Positions 42,841 through 53,897 are shown, counted from the stretch's first letter. The stretch is DNA of 56,361 nucleotides from Rhodoligotrophos defluvii (GCF_005281615.1 NZ_SZZM01000002.1:1052724-1109084); one strand, 5' to 3'. Notes: a model not told the origin generated them from the letters alone. A program made the numbers and translations.

Positions 42841-45798
42841 ATGACCGACGAGACGCTCCACGCCCGGAACAGCACCGCGCTCGACTACCGCGAGACCCTG
42901 TTCCTGCCCAAGACGGATTTCCCGATGCGCGCCGGCCTTCCCCAGCGGGAGCCGGAGATCCTGGAGCGTTGGCGGCGCATTGGCCTCTATCGCCGGCTGC
43001 GGGATGAGGCCAAGGGCCGCGTCAAATACCTGCTGCACGATGGCCCGCCCTATGCCAACGGCCATCTGCATATCGGCCATGCCCTCAACAAGATCCTGAA
43101 GGACGTGATCACCCGCTCGCTGCAGATGCTGGGCTATGACTCCAACTACGTGCCGGGCTGGGATTGTCACGGGCTGCCGATCGAGTGGAAGATCGAGGAG
43201 GAATACCGCGCCAAGGGCCTCAACAAGGACCAGGTGCCGATCAACGACTTCCGCCGGGAGTGCCGGGAGTTTGCAGAGAAATGGGTCGGCATCCAGTCGG
43301 AGGAATTTCAGCGTCTGGGCGTCACCGGCGACTGGGACGATCCCTACCTCACCATGAGTTTCAAGGCAGAGGCGCAAATCGCTCGGGAGCTTATGAAATT
43401 CGCGGACTCCGGCCAGCTCTATCGCGGCTCCAAGCCGGTGATGTGGTCGGTGGTGGAGCGCACCGCGCTGGCGGAAGCTGAGGTGGAATACCAGGACTAT
43501 CAGTCCGATATGATCTGGGTGAAATTCCCGATCGTGAGCGATGGGCCGTTGAAGGGCGCCTCGGTAGTGATCTGGACCACCACGCCGTGGACCATTCCCG
43601 GCAACCGGGCGATCTCGTTCTCGTCGAACATCGAATATGGCCTATATGACGTCACCGCTGCGCCGGAAGGCAATTGGGCCAAGCCGGGCGATAGGCTGAT
43701 CCTGGCCGACAAGCTGGCCGACGAGGTCATGAAGCAGGCCAAGGTGGAGGGCTACGAGCGGCGGGCGGATGTCAGTGCGGTCGATCTTGAGCAGGCGACT
43801 GCGGCCCATCCGCTGAAACCGCTCGGCTACGGCTTTGCAGTACCTCTGCTCGATGGCGAGCACGTGACCGAGGATGCCGGCACCGGCTTCGTCCATACGG
43901 CCCCGGGCCACGGCACCGACGATTTCGAGGTCTGGACAGCACACCAGCGCGAGCTGGAGCAGCGCCGCATCGACACCACCATTCCCTTCACGGTCGATGC
44001 CGATGGCTTCTTTACCCGCGAGGTGCCGGGCTTCGAGGGGCGCCGCGTCATCACCGACAAAGGCGACAAGGGGGACGCCAACGATGCGGTGATCAAGGCC
44101 CTGATCGAGGCCGGCATGCTGCTGGCGCGCGGGCGCCTGCGCCACCAGTACCCGCATTCCTGGCGGTCGAAGAAGCCCGTCATCTTCCGCAACACGCCGC
44201 AATGGTTCATCGCCATGGACCGGGACATCAGCGTGCCCGGCGACAGCTTGCGCCGGCGCGCGCTGGACGCCATCGCCGCCACCCGGTTCACCCCGGCGAC
44301 CGGCCAGAACCGGCTGCGCGGCATGATCGAGAATCGCCCCGATTGGGTGATCTCGCGCCAGCGTGCCTGGGGCGTGCCGATCGCACTCTTCGTCAACAGG
44401 AGAACGGGCGAAATCCTCAAGGACCCGGTGGTGAACGATCGCATCATCCAAGCCTTCAACGAGGAAGGCGCCGATGCCTGGTTCGCGGAGGGCGCTGCCG
44501 CGCGCTTCCTCGGGGACGCCTATGACACCGCGGATTGGGAGCAGGTCACCGACATTCTCGACGTCTGGTTCGACTCAGGCTCGACCCATGCCTTCGTGCT
44601 CGAGATGCGCCCCGATCTACAGCCGAAGCGGCCCTTTGCCGGCGGGGAGGACAGGGTCATCTATCTCGAGGGCTCCGACCAGCACCGCGGCTGGTTTCAT
44701 TCGTCCTTGCTCGAGTCGTGCGGCACCCGCGGTCATGCCCCTTACGACGAGGTGGTGACCCACGGCTTCGTCATGGCCGAGGACGGGCGCAAGATGTCGA
44801 AATCCCTCGGCAATATCGTCGCGCCGCAAGACGTGATCCGTCAGCACGGCGCGGACATTCTGCGCCTGTGGGTGATGTCGGCCGATTACGAGGACGATCT
44901 CAAGATCGGCCCTGAGATCATCAAGGCCAATGTCGAGGCCTATCGCAAGCTGCGCAACACCTTGCGCTACATGCTCGGCGCGCTGGCGGACTTCGATGAA
45001 GGCGAGCGGGTGCCGCTGGAGGAGATGCCGGATCTCGAGCGCTATATCCTGCACAAGCTGTGGGAGCTGGACAGCCAGGTGCGCGAAGGCTACCGCGCTT
45101 ACGATTACCGCCGCATCTATTCACGGCTGTTCAACTTCTGCACGATCGAGCTGTCGGCGATCTATTTCGATATCCGCAAGGATGCGCTGTACTGCGATCC
45201 CTTGTCGTCCCTGCGCCGGCGCGCCTGCCGCACGGTCATGGACGCCCTGTTCTCCTGTCTCACCGCCTGGCTTGCCCCGATGCTGGCCTTCACCGCGGAG
45301 GAGGCATGGCTTGCCCGGTTCCCGTCGGAGAATGGCTCGGTGCACCTGCGCACCTTCCCCGAGGCGCCCGCAGCCTGGCGGGCGGATGCCCTGAGCGAGA
45401 AGTGGGAGAAGGTGCGTGAGATCCGGCGCGTGGTGACCGGCGCCCTCGAGCTCGAGCGGGCGGCAAAGCGCATCGGGTCGAGCCTGGAGGCGGCGCCGGT
45501 CGTCTACATCTCCGACCCCGGCCTGCTGGCGGCGCTCGATGGCATCGACTTGGCCGAGGTGGCCATCACCAGCGCGGCCGAGGTCATCGCCGGGGAGGGG
45601 CCCGCCGAGGCTTATCGGCTGCCTGACGTGCCGGGGGTCGCCGTCGTGCCGGCTCTGGCCGAAGGACGGAAATGCGCCCGGTCCTGGAAGGTGTCGCCGG
45701 AGGTCGGCAGCGATCCCGAGTTTCCGGACATAACCCCGCGCGATGCGCAAGCGGTGCGCGAGTGGCTGGCGCGCCAGCAACGCGCAGGCCGTTCATGA
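42841..45798 (+). CDS. ileS: Isoleucyl-tRNA synthetase
   Basis: The 985-residue class I enzyme charges tRNA-Ile. The HIGH motif is in [14 protein letters not shown] near residue 75-85 and KMSKS is at about 651 ([11 protein letters not shown]). The editing (CP1) domain contains [14 protein letters not shown] and [16 protein letters not shown]. The start [20 protein letters not shown] is the normal one; the open frame upstream of 42841 has shadow composition. The lspA ATG overlaps the stop, so ileS leads the ileS-lspA run, an arrangement also seen in other proteobacteria. Confidence 0.98.
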   Translation: MTDETLHARNSTALDYRETLFLPKTDFPMRAGLPQREPEILERWRRIGLYRRLRDEAKGRVKYLLHDGPPYANGHLHIGHALNKILKDVITRSLQMLGYDSNYVPGWDCHGLPIEWKIEEEYRAKGLNKDQVPINDFRRECREFAEKWVGIQSEEFQRLGVTGDWDDPYLTMSFKAEAQIARELMKFADSGQLYRGSKPVMWSVVERTALAEAEVEYQDYQSDMIWVKFPIVSDGPLKGASVVIWTTTPWTIPGNRAISFSSNIEYGLYDVTAAPEGNWAKPGDRLILADKLADEVMKQAKVEGYERRADVSAVDLEQATAAHPLKPLGYGFAVPLLDGEHVTEDAGTGFVHTAPGHGTDDFEVWTAHQRELEQRRIDTTIPFTVDADGFFTREVPGFEGRRVITDKGDKGDANDAVIKALIEAGMLLARGRLRHQYPHSWRSKKPVIFRNTPQWFIAMDRDISVPGDSLRRRALDAIAATRFTPATGQNRLRGMIENRPDWVISRQRAWGVPIALFVNRRTGEILKDPVVNDRIIQAFNEEGADAWFAEGAAARFLGDAYDTADWEQVTDILDVWFDSGSTHAFVLEMRPDLQPKRPFAGGEDRVIYLEGSDQHRGWFHSSLLESCGTRGHAPYDEVVTHGFVMAEDGRKMSKSLGNIVAPQDVIRQHGADILRLWVMSADYEDDLKIGPEIIKANVEAYRKLRNTLRYMLGALADFDEGERVPLEEMPDLERYILHKLWELDSQVREGYRAYDYRRIYSRLFNFCTIELSAIYFDIRKDALYCDPLSSLRRRACRTVMDALFSCLTAWLAPMLAFTAEEAWLARFPSENGSVHLRTFPEAPAAWRADALSEKWEKVREIRRVVTGALELERAAKRIGSSLEAAPVVYISDPGLLAALDGIDLAEVAITSAAEVIAGEGPAEAYRLPDVPGVAVVPALAEGRKCARSWKVSPEVGSDPEFPDITPRDAQAVREWLARQQRAGRS

Positions 45799-46319
45799 CG
45801 GACGGGACCTTGGCGGTGCGGCAGTTTGCGCCGTTCAGCGCCATGGCGCGGCGCGGCTGGGCGGCGGCGCTGCTCAGCCTGGCGGCCGACCAGGCATTCA
45901 AGTGGTGGATGCTCGCCGTCTACGACATCGGCAGCCGCGGCATCGTCCGTGTGACCAGCTTTTTCGACGTGGTGCTGGTCTGGAACCGTGGCATCAGCTA
46001 CGGGTGGTTCGCCCAGCACGGGGATGCCGGACGCTGGCTGTTGATCGGCCTCAGCGCGCTGGTTATCCTGCTTCTCATCGGCTGGCTGGGCCTGAGCCGC
46101 CGGCCGGTCGCCAATCTGGGGCTAGGGCTCATCATCGGCGGCGCGATTGCCAATGTGATCGACCGGGTGGTGCACGGCGCGGTCGCCGACTTTTTTAGTT
46201 TTCACGCCCTCGGCTATAGCTGGTATGTGTTCAACATAGCCGACGTCGCCATCGTTGCAGGTGTAGCCGTGCTTTTATATGACTGCTGGCTGGAGGGCCG
46301 CGGCGCCCGGGATGAATAA
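45795..46319 (+). CDS. lspA: Lipoprotein signal peptidase II
   Basis: The 174-residue inner-membrane enzyme removes signal peptides from prolipoproteins. It has four hydrophobic helices. The two catalytic Asp are in [15 protein letters not shown] and [13 protein letters not shown]; other family blocks are [12 protein letters not shown] and [10 protein letters not shown]. It starts inside the ileS stop codon (ATGA). The next gene encodes a lipoprotein, a likely substrate. Confidence 0.97.
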   Translation: MTDGTLAVRQFAPFSAMARRGWAAALLSLAADQAFKWWMLAVYDIGSRGIVRVTSFFDVVLVWNRGISYGWFAQHGDAGRWLLIGLSALVILLLIGWLGLSRRPVANLGLGLIIGGAIANVIDRVVHGAVADFFSFHALGYSWYVFNIADVAIVAGVAVLLYDCWLEGRGARDE

Positions 46320-46387
46320 CCCGTTCGTCACGCTTTTGCCGCAGTGCCGGTGGAACCTGCAACCGCCTGTGATCAGAGGAGGATTTT

Positions 46388-47020
46388 GTGGCGCAGCGCA
46401 AAGCGTCCTGCAGCAGCAACCCTAGCATGGAGCGCATCACAATGCTGAGACTGACCGCAGCGGCAGGGATGCTGACCGCCGCCGGCTTGCTGATGAGCGG
46501 CTGTTCGGGCGGGGCGGGGGTGACCGATATGCTCGGCATGGGCAAGAACGTGCCCGACGAGCGGGAAGTGCGCACACATCAGGTGCTGGCTATGCCTCCG
46601 GACCTGACGCTCAAGCCACCATCGCCGGGAGCAGCCAACGAGGGCACGCCGAATGCGGCAGCTGACGCGGCCGCCGCCGCGGTTGGCTCCCAGGCCCTGC
46701 ACACGCCGCCGGAAACGGTGCTGCAACAGGCAACGCCGGCGCCCACCGCACCGCCAAGCAGCCAAGCCCAGGCGGCGGCGACCCCCGCCGCGCCGGCAAC
46801 GCCGACGGTCGCACCCGGCAGCGCGCCGGCCCAGACGGCTTCCATTCCGGCGCAGGACGTTTATCAGCAGTACGGGATCTCGAAGACCAATCCGGACGGC
46901 ACCCCGAAGAGCGAGGCGGATCTTGCCCGGGAATTGAAGCAAAAGCGCATCGAACTGGAGCGGGCCAAGAACCCCAATTACGGTTCTATTTGGAATATCG
47001 GTAATATCTTCTCTGATTGA
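46388..47020 (+). CDS. Lipoprotein, DUF3035-like
   Basis: A lipobox LLMSGC is seen at the end of a signal sequence (MLRLTAAAGMLTAAGLLMSG), so the mature protein is lipid-anchored. The first mature part has the DUF3035 pattern (LGMGKNVPDEREVRTHQVLA then MPPDLTLKPP), followed by a long Ala/Pro/Thr-rich linker and a helical C-terminus (KSEADLARELKQKRIELERA). The GTG at 46388 has AGGAGG 6 bp upstream and would give an extra basic n-region; Met at 46427 or 46442 are alternatives. It lies between lspA and the M16 pair, the usual alphaproteobacterial order, and probably acts in the outer membrane. Confidence 0.88.
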   Translation: MAQRKASCSSNPSMERITMLRLTAAAGMLTAAGLLMSGCSGGAGVTDMLGMGKNVPDEREVRTHQVLAMPPDLTLKPPSPGAANEGTPNAAADAAAAAVGSQALHTPPETVLQQATPAPTAPPSSQAQAAATPAAPATPTVAPGSAPAQTASIPAQDVYQQYGISKTNPDGTPKSEADLARELKQKRIELERAKNPNYGSIWNIGNIFSD

Positions 47021-47193
47021 GTTGCCCCCTTGCGGGAAGCGCATATCTTGGCTTTCGGTTTTGCAACCATAACCTGCAGAACCGCTGCTGCTTACCGCAA
47101 ATTTACCCGCGTGCTGCAGCTTACCAAAAATTTAATGGACGCCTGGGGGTCGGCTCCTCACTTTGGCGTATGACCCACAGCCCGAGAGGTTGC

Positions 47194-48687
47194 ATGATCA
47201 CGTCCGTGCGCGCGCACATAACGGCCTGGCAGCTGCGATTGCACTCGCTCCTGCTCGGCCTTGTCCTGTCCGCGGCGCTTGCCTCCGCTGTCGAGGCGAA
47301 AGAGCCGCTTCTGTTCACCAATATCAGCACGTTCACCCTGGCCAATGGCATGCAGGTGGTGGTCATCCCCGACCACCGCGCGCCGGTGGTGACCCACATG
47401 GTGTGGTACAAGGTCGGCGCCGCCGACGAGCCGCCTGGCGAGTCCGGCATCGCGCATTTCCTCGAGCACCTGATGTTCAAGGGCACCGACAAGATCCCCG
47501 CCGGCCAGTTCTCCAAGATCATCCGCGAGCAGGGGGGCGAGGACAACGCCTTCACGAGCGCCGACTATACCGCCTACTTCCAGCGCATCGCCAAGGAGCG
47601 GCTGCCCATGGTGATGGAGATGGAGGCGGACCGGATGCTCAATCTCAAGCTCAGCCCCCGCGACGTGGAGACCGAGCGCGAGGTCATCCTGGAGGAGCGC
47701 CGCTCACGCATCGACAACGAGCCGGAAGCGCGGCTGATGGAGCAGATGGACGCTGCCCTGTTCCTCAATCATCCCTATCACCGGCCGGTGATCGGCTGGA
47801 TGAGCGAAATGCAGCAGCTGAGCCAGCAGGATGCGCTTGATTTCTACAAGCACTACTACACGCCGTCCAACGCCATTCTCGTGGTTGCGGGAGACGTCAC
47901 GGCTGACGAGGTTCGCAAGCTGGCCGAGACCCATTACGGCGGCTTGAAGAACACCGCCCATCCCGGCCCGCGCGAGCGGCTCAAGGAGCCGGAGCCCCAG
48001 GCACAGCGGGAGGTCGTGCTCCGGGATGCCAAGGTGGCCAATGCCCGTATCTTCCGCACCTATCTTGCCGTCGCGGCGCGCCATGCTGAGGCGAACGACG
48101 CGCCCGCGCTCGACGTGCTCGGCAACCTCCTGGGCGCCGGCTCGACGAGCTTGCTCTACCGCGACCTGGTGGTGGACAAGAAGCTCGCGACCTCCGCGTC
48201 TGCTTGGTACGACGGTGACAAGCTCGACTACGGCACGTTCGGCCTTTATGTCGAGCCGCTGCCCGAGGCCGACCAGGCAGCCGTGGACGAAGCGATCGAC
48301 CAGGTCCTGACGCGCGTCAAGACCGGCGATTTCAGCGACCAGGCCTTGAGCGACAGCAAGTCCTCCCTGGTGGCGCAGGCGATCTATGCCCTCGACAGTC
48401 AGATGCGTCTGGCCCAGGTCTTCGGTACGGCCCTGACCACCGGTCAATCGATCGACGACGTGCAGCTCTGGCCGCAGCGGATCAGAGACGTGACCAAGGA
48501 GCAGGTCGTCGCGGTTGCCAACAAGTATCTCCAGCCCGAGCGCATGGTGGTCGGCCGGCTGCTGCCCGCGCCCGGTGCGGCTCCCAGCGCGCCGGAGGCG
48601 GGGGCCGCGCCGGTGGTGACCGATACGCCGCCCGCCGGCGATGTGCCTGCCAGCAGCCCAGCCAAGGAGAAGGAGGGTCGGCCGTGA
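47194..48687 (+). CDS. M16 family zinc peptidase (active subunit)
   Basis: The 497-residue protein has a signal peptide (about residues 13-36, ending ASAVEA) and a pitrilysin-type domain with the inverted zinc motif His-x-x-Glu-His at 88-92 (HFLEHLMFKGT). A downstream Glu ligand is in the block VETEREVILEERRSRIDNEP. It ends in a Pro/Ala-rich tail. Together with the next gene it should form a periplasmic heterodimer that degrades peptides. The GTG of the next gene overlaps the stop, so the subunits are made together. Confidence 0.95.
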   Translation: MITSVRAHITAWQLRLHSLLLGLVLSAALASAVEAKEPLLFTNISTFTLANGMQVVVIPDHRAPVVTHMVWYKVGAADEPPGESGIAHFLEHLMFKGTDKIPAGQFSKIIREQGGEDNAFTSADYTAYFQRIAKERLPMVMEMEADRMLNLKLSPRDVETEREVILEERRSRIDNEPEARLMEQMDAALFLNHPYHRPVIGWMSEMQQLSQQDALDFYKHYYTPSNAILVVAGDVTADEVRKLAETHYGGLKNTAHPGPRERLKEPEPQAQREVVLRDAKVANARIFRTYLAVAARHAEANDAPALDVLGNLLGAGSTSLLYRDLVVDKKLATSASAWYDGDKLDYGTFGLYVEPLPEADQAAVDEAIDQVLTRVKTGDFSDQALSDSKSSLVAQAIYALDSQMRLAQVFGTALTTGQSIDDVQLWPQRIRDVTKEQVVAVANKYLQPERMVVGRLLPAPGAAPSAPEAGAAPVVTDTPPAGDVPASSPAKEKEGRP

Positions 48688-50039
48688 ACAGGATCGCAAC
48701 GCTCAAGCGGCAGGCCTCCATGCTCGGTGCCGCATTCCTGATGGCTTTCGCGGCCGCCGCCAATGCCGCCCCCGCCGCCGCTGTCGAAATCCAGGAGGTG
48801 AAGACACCCGGAGGCCTGACGGCCTGGCTGGTGGAGGACCATACGGTGCCGATCATCGCGATGAATTTCGCGTTCCGCGGCGGCAGCGCGCTTGACCCGC
48901 AGGACAAGCGGGGTCTTGCGACCTTCCTTGCGGCAACTCTCGACGAAGGCGCGGGCGATCTCGACTCGCAGGCGTTCCAACAGGCGCTCGAGAGCACCGC
49001 GACCAAGCTCTCCTTCGAGGCGGACCGCGACGACCTGAGCGGGCGGCTGCAGACCCTTGCCAGCAATCGCGACCGGGCTTTCGACCTGCTCAAGCTCGCG
49101 GTGAACGATCCGCGCTTCGATGCAGAGCCGGTTGAACGCATGCGGGCGCGGCTCTTGGCCTCGGTGCGCAGCGATGCCACCGACCCCGAGAACATCGCCA
49201 GCGAGAAATGGCTCAAGCTCGCTCTGGGTGATCACGCCTATGTCAACAAGCCGGACGGCACGGTCGAGGGCCTGCAGGCGGTGACTGCCGATGACCTGCG
49301 CGCGCTGAGGAACCGGATCTTCAACAAGGCCGGCCTGAAGATCGCCGTGGTCGGCGCCATCGACGCCAAGACGCTGGCGCCGATATTGGATGAGGTGTTC
49401 GGAGCCCTGCCAGCAACCGGCGATCTCGCCTCGGTTCCCGAAGCCCAGGTGCGAAAGGGCAATGCCGTGGAGGTGGTGGCGTTCGACATCCCGCAAAGCG
49501 TCATCATGTTCGGCACCGGTGGCCTCAAGCGCGATGATCCCGATTTCATCCCCGCCTATGTCATGAACTCGATCCTGGGCGGCAGCGGGTTCGGCTCGCG
49601 GCTGACGGAGGAGGTGCGCGAGAAGCGTGGCCTCACCTATTCCGTCTATAGCGCCCTGTGGACCCTGGACCATGCCGGTCTGTTCATCGGCGGGGCGGCG
49701 ACGCGCAACGATCGCGCCGCCGAGACGGTCAAGGTCATTCAGGACGAAATCGCGCGCATGGCCAAGGACGGCCCCACCGAAAAGGAGCTGGCGGAGGCCA
49801 AGACCTACCTCACCGGCGCCTATGCGCTGCGCTTCGACAGCAATGCCAAGATCGCCCGCGAGCTGCTCGGCATCCAGCTCAACGACCTGGGCATCGACTA
49901 TATCAACAAGCGCAACCGCCTCGTGGAGGCGGTCACCCTCGAGGACGTCAAGCGGGCCGCCCGCCGGGTGCTCGATAGTGGAGACCTCCTGGTCACCGTG
50001 GTCGGCAAGCCCGACAACCTCACCAGCACCGGCGGCTGA
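48684..50039 (+). CDS. M16 family protein (non-catalytic partner subunit)
   Basis: The 451-residue protein has a signal peptide (ending AAANAAPA) and the M16 fold, but the zinc motif is lost; the matching place reads RGLATFLAATLDEGAGD. The C-terminal part keeps the Arg/Tyr substrate pair region (LTEEVREKRGLTYSVYSALW). Such subunits shape the closed chamber of M16B heterodimers. The GTG start lies in the stop region of the active subunit (4-bp overlap). Confidence 0.94.
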   Translation: MNRIATLKRQASMLGAAFLMAFAAAANAAPAAAVEIQEVKTPGGLTAWLVEDHTVPIIAMNFAFRGGSALDPQDKRGLATFLAATLDEGAGDLDSQAFQQALESTATKLSFEADRDDLSGRLQTLASNRDRAFDLLKLAVNDPRFDAEPVERMRARLLASVRSDATDPENIASEKWLKLALGDHAYVNKPDGTVEGLQAVTADDLRALRNRIFNKAGLKIAVVGAIDAKTLAPILDEVFGALPATGDLASVPEAQVRKGNAVEVVAFDIPQSVIMFGTGGLKRDDPDFIPAYVMNSILGGSGFGSRLTEEVREKRGLTYSVYSALWTLDHAGLFIGGAATRNDRAAETVKVIQDEIARMAKDGPTEKELAEAKTYLTGAYALRFDSNAKIARELLGIQLNDLGIDYINKRNRLVEAVTLEDVKRAARRVLDSGDLLVTVVGKPDNLTSTGG

Positions 50040-50193
50040 GGAAATCTGGAGCGGATCGAATGTGCAGGACCGTCGGGCCGCCCCGGCGGTCCTGCAACAG
50101 GTCGGCTTTACGGCGGGGCACGACCGGTTAAGATCGGGCGCTGACGATTGATTCTTGCGTGAAGCTGCAGTGCTTGCGCCGAAAGGGAGAGGA

Positions 50194-52053
50194 ATGCCGA
50201 GCATCCGCCGGCTGCCTGAAGGGGTTGTCAACCGGATCGCCGCGGGCGAAGTCATCGAGCGGCCGGCAAGCGTGGTGAAGGAGTTGGTGGAGAATGCCAT
50301 CGACGCGCAGGCGCGCCGCATCGATGTGCTGTTCAACGACGGTGGCCGCGCCCTCATTCAGGTCAGCGACGACGGCCTCGGCATGACGGCTGCCGAGCTG
50401 GACTTGGCGGTCGAGCGGCATGCCACCTCCAAGCTCGCCGACGAGCAGCTGCTGCTGATCGATACCCTGGGCTTTCGCGGCGAGGCCCTGCCGTCCATCG
50501 GCGCCGTATCGCGGCTTTCCATCACCTCGCGGCCGCGCGGGGAAGGCTTGGCCCACCGTGTCGACGTGGAGGGCGGGCTCAAGCGGCCCGTTCGGCCGGC
50601 AGCGCTCGGCTCAGGCACCGTGGTCGAGGTTCGCGACCTGTTCTTCGCCGTGCCGGCGCGGCTCAAATTCCTGAAATCCGAGCGCTCCGAGACCGCGGAA
50701 GCGATCGACGTCATCCGGCGGCTGGCCATGGCCCACCCGGCCTGCGGGTTCACGATGACCACCGCGGAACGGCGCGTTCTCAACTATGCCCCCTGCGGCG
50801 GCCCCGAGCAGGGGCTGCAGCGCCGACTGTCCGAGGTCATGGGCCGGGAGTTCACCGACAACGCGGTGCCCGTGTCCGGCGCCCGCGACGGGGCGGGGGT
50901 GTCGGGCCTTGCCGGGCTGCCGACCCTCAACCGCGCCTATGGCACCATGCAGTATCTGTTCGTCAACGGCAGGCCCGTGCGTGACCGGCTGCTGCTGGGC
51001 GCGGTGCGCGCAGGCTATGGCGATCTCCTGCCGCGCGGACGCCACCCGATGGTGGCGTTGTTCATCACCTGTCCGCCGGAAATGGTTGACGTGAACGTGC
51101 ATCCGGCCAAGGCCGAGGTGCGGTTCCGCGATCAGGGCCTGATCCGCGCGCTGGTGATCGGGGCGCTGCAGCACGCCCTGAACCGGTCCGCCCAGCGGGC
51201 GACCACGACCCTGGCGGAGGCAGCGCTCACCGCCGCCCGAGCGGGCAGCGCCACCGCCTCAGCTCCGGCATCGGCCGGCGGCTTCGGCCGGGGCCCATGG
51301 GCGCAGGACCGGCCCTCGCGTGCGGCCGCGGGCAGCGCCTTCGCCTTCCAGTCTCCCATGCCCGCCCAAGCCGTGCCGGATTCCGGCGGATCACCCGGCG
51401 GCTTTGCCGAACCGAGCGCCCCCGCCTGGCTCAGCGCCGAGGACGAGGCGGCGGTGCAGCGGGAGGCGGAAACCGCGCCGCTCGGCGCAGCCCGCGCCCA
51501 GGTCCACGAGACCTACATCATCGCCCAGACCAGCGACGGCCTGGTGATCGTCGACCAGCATGCCGCCCATGAACGCCTGGTCTATGAACGGCTCAAGGCC
51601 TCGCTCGCCAAGGACGGCATCGCCCGCCAGCCGCTGCTTGTGCCCGAGGTGGTGGAGCTCGATGAAGCCGCTGTCGGCCGCTTGCTCGATGCGGAAGATC
51701 TGCTGGCCGCGCTGGGCCTGGTCGTCGACGGCTTCGGACCCGGCGCGGTCTGTGTCCGCGAAGTACCAGCGCTGATCGCCGGCGGCAACATCGCCAAGCT
51801 GGTGCACGAGCTGGCCGACGAACTTGCCGAGGCGGGAAGCGCCTCCGCGCTCAAGAGCAGGATCGAGCATGTGCTCGCCACCATGGCCTGCCACGGCTCC
51901 GTCCGGGCCGGTCGCCGGCTCAAGCCGGAGGAGATGAACGCGCTGCTGCGGGAAATGGAGGCAACACCCAATTCCGGCCAGTGCAACCACGGCCGGCCCA
52001 CTTATGTCGAGCTCAAGCTCAGCGACATCGAGAAGCTGTTCCTGCGCCGCTGA
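50194..52053 (+). CDS. mutL: DNA mismatch repair protein MutL
   Basis: The 619-residue protein has the GHKL ATPase at the N-terminus: ELVENAIDA, DDGLGM and GFRGEALPSI. It has a long Ala/Pro/Gly linker and a C-terminal dimer domain. The endonuclease motif DQHA-x2-E-x4-E is intact (DQHAAHERLVYE), along with ACHGSVRAGRRL and the late CNHGRPT. So this MutL should nick DNA by itself, as expected for a species without MutH. The start at 50194 has GGGAGAGG upstream; a longer in-frame form at 50155 is unlikely. It follows the M16 pair after about 150 bp. Confidence 0.97.
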   Translation: MPSIRRLPEGVVNRIAAGEVIERPASVVKELVENAIDAQARRIDVLFNDGGRALIQVSDDGLGMTAAELDLAVERHATSKLADEQLLLIDTLGFRGEALPSIGAVSRLSITSRPRGEGLAHRVDVEGGLKRPVRPAALGSGTVVEVRDLFFAVPARLKFLKSERSETAEAIDVIRRLAMAHPACGFTMTTAERRVLNYAPCGGPEQGLQRRLSEVMGREFTDNAVPVSGARDGAGVSGLAGLPTLNRAYGTMQYLFVNGRPVRDRLLLGAVRAGYGDLLPRGRHPMVALFITCPPEMVDVNVHPAKAEVRFRDQGLIRALVIGALQHALNRSAQRATTTLAEAALTAARAGSATASAPASAGGFGRGPWAQDRPSRAAAGSAFAFQSPMPAQAVPDSGGSPGGFAEPSAPAWLSAEDEAAVQREAETAPLGAARAQVHETYIIAQTSDGLVIVDQHAAHERLVYERLKASLAKDGIARQPLLVPEVVELDEAAVGRLLDAEDLLAALGLVVDGFGPGAVCVREVPALIAGGNIAKLVHELADELAEAGSASALKSRIEHVLATMACHGSVRAGRRLKPEEMNALLREMEATPNSGQCNHGRPTYVELKLSDIEKLFLRR

Positions 52054-52069
52054 GCGCCGCCTATGGCGC

Positions 52070-52303
52070 TTAATGATGGTGGAAATAGTCCACGATCTGC
52101 TGATTCTGATCTGCCGCCTGGTCATGGTGACCGGCTTGGTCGTCTACCGGCTTAAATTCAACGTGATAATCATATCTGCCGGTGCGATGATTGAAACCGA
52201 ATTCGTATACGGCCCTTCCTTCGTGGCCATTAAAGAAAATATCTTTCAGGAACTGATCAAAACTATTCGCCGTCCCCTTAACAGTGTCAAAAAGGGCAGC
52301 CAT
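52070..52303 (-). CDS. Small protein with His-rich C-terminus, 77 aa
   Basis: GGAGG lies 7 bp before the ATG. The N-terminal half is helical (MAALFDTVKGTANSFDQFLK). A strand-like part YEFGFNHRTGRYDYHVEFKP follows, and the end is rich in His, Asp and Gln (DDQAGHHDQAADQNQQIVDY, FHHH). There is no membrane segment. The DNA around it (52080-52420) is clearly more AT-rich than its neighbours. Tail composition is close to that of the genes at 41486 and 41813. No family is known to me; metal binding is inferred. Confidence 0.6.
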   Translation of the reverse strand: MAALFDTVKGTANSFDQFLKDIFFNGHEGRAVYEFGFNHRTGRYDYHVEFKPVDDQAGHHDQAADQNQQIVDYFHHH

Positions 52304-52399
52304 GTCAACGCCTCCGTAATCATGAGAACTGGCGAGCCGTCTACTACATACTTGAAAAGCACTGTGATCCGATTAATCGTCCTGTTAAATATGCAAATC

Positions 52400-52963
52400 T
52401 TATCTGAATCCATGCGATAAAAACAGCACCTGCGTGTCGCCGTACACTCGGCGGTCGATCTCGTGAAGGCCGGCGGGCAAGCGGATCGCGGCGTGCGCGG
52501 CTTCTTCCAGCACAATGAGGCTGCGAGGCGCAAGCCATCCCCCGGCAAGGGCCGATGCCACTGCCTGCTCGCCCAAGCCCTTTCCGTAGGGCGGGTCGGC
52601 AAAGACCAGCTCGAATGGCGCCATGGGGGCGCAGGGGCCGAGCCGGGTGGCATCCCGCCGCCAGATCTTGGCTGAGCCTTGCACCGCCATGGCCTCCACA
52701 TTGCGTCGGATCAGGCCGCGCGCCACGGCACCCTCATCCACGAAGATGCAGAAGCGGGCGCCGCGCGACAGGGCCTCGAGCCCCAGGGCGCCGGTGCCCG
52801 CGAACAGGTCCAGCACGCGGGCACCCTCCAGGGCGAAACCCGGTATGCCGTGCTCCAGGATGTTGAAAATGGCCTCGCGCGTGCGGTCGCTGGTGGGCCT
52901 GATGCGCTGGTCGCTGGGGCCGGCCAGCGTCAGTCCGCGCGCCTTACCGGCGATGATGCGCAT
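52400..52963 (-). CDS. rsmD: 16S rRNA (guanine966-N2)-methyltransferase RsmD
   Basis: The 187-residue SAM-dependent enzyme starts with the family pattern [13 protein letters not shown] and [14 protein letters not shown]. The SAM motif is [20 protein letters not shown], and the catalytic motif is DPPY (FADPPYGKG). It methylates G966 of 16S rRNA. The start at 52963 overlaps the 3' end of the rluB-type gene by 20 bp, so both are in one minus-strand operon. Confidence 0.96.
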   Translation of the reverse strand: MRIIAGKARGLTLAGPSDQRIRPTSDRTREAIFNILEHGIPGFALEGARVLDLFAGTGALGLEALSRGARFCIFVDEGAVARGLIRRNVEAMAVQGSAKIWRRDATRLGPCAPMAPFELVFADPPYGKGLGEQAVASALAGGWLAPRSLIVLEEAAHAAIRLPAGLHEIDRRVYGDTQVLFLSHGFR

Positions 52964-53897
52964 TGCGGGCGCCCCTGGCTCCAGTCGCCCGTGGTGCGGC
53001 CCTGCCGCGCGCGCCTGCACCTTGCGTGGCCCCTGGCGATGAGGCGGGCGGCGGTTCGTCCCGCCTCGGAGCGCCAGGCTCGAGGCCCGCGAGGCCCTGG
53101 GCGAGCCTTCGGCCCAGCTGGTCGCGCAGCACTTTGGCCGGAACCTCCTCCACCGCACCGGGGGCCAGGTCCCCCAGCTGGAATGGCCCGTAGGAAATGC
53201 GGATCAGGCGGTTGACCGTCAGCCCGAGATGATCGAGCACCTTGCGGATTTCGCGATTCTTGCCCTCCCGCAGCACCATGTTCAGCCAGACATTGTCGCC
53301 GCGCTCCCGTTCGAATGTCGCTTCGATCGCGCCATACTGCACCCCATCGATGGTTAGGCCACCGGCCAGGGAATCAAGCTGTGCCTGGTCAACCCTGCCG
53401 TAAGCCCGCACCCGATAGCGGCGGCTCCACCCGGTCGCCGGCAGCTCGAGCCTGCGCGCAAGCGCGCCGTCATTGGTCAGCAACAGCAGGCCTTCGGAGG
53501 TGATGTCGAGCCTGCCGACAGAGATCACCCGCGGCAGGGTGCTCGGCAAGTGGTCGAAGACGGTGGCGCGGCCCTGCGGATCGCGATGGGTGGTGACGAG
53601 GCCCTTGGGCTTGTGATAGCGCCAGAGCCGCACCCGCTCGGCCGGCGCCAGCGGCTTTCCGTCCACCAGCACGATATCGCCTGCCGTAACGTTCACCGCC
53701 GGCGAGGCAAGCGGGGCCCCGTTGACGCTGACCCGTCCCGCCAGGATGAGGGCCTCCGCGTCCCGGCGGGAGCAGAGCCCCGCCCGCGCGATGACCTTGG
53801 CCACCCGCTCGCCCGCTGACTGGACGGTTTCTCGGCGGCCGCGGCTCTTCTCTTGCGGCTCTGCCGCTTTACGAACCGATTTTGCTTTGTCCTTCAT
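52944..53897 (-). CDS. rluB: 23S rRNA pseudouridine synthase (RluB/RsuA family)
   Basis: The 317-residue protein has an N-terminal S4 domain ([20 protein letters not shown]) and a pseudouridine synthase core. The catalytic Asp is in [21 protein letters not shown] late block reads [20 protein letters not shown]. It makes pseudouridine in 23S rRNA; RluB is the best fit, while RluE/RsuA-like roles are possible. The basic Pro/Ala/Arg tail lies over the rsmD start. It diverges from tadA, with only 60 bp between the starts. Confidence 0.94.
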   Translation of the reverse strand: MKDKAKSVRKAAEPQEKSRGRRETVQSAGERVAKVIARAGLCSRRDAEALILAGRVSVNGAPLASPAVNVTAGDIVLVDGKPLAPAERVRLWRYHKPKGLVTTHRDPQGRATVFDHLPSTLPRVISVGRLDITSEGLLLLTNDGALARRLELPATGWSRRYRVRAYGRVDQAQLDSLAGGLTIDGVQYGAIEATFERERGDNVWLNMVLREGKNREIRKVLDHLGLTVNRLIRISYGPFQLGDLAPGAVEEVPAKVLRDQLGRRLAQGLAGLEPGAPRRDEPPPASSPGATQGAGARGRAAPRATGARGARNAHHRR

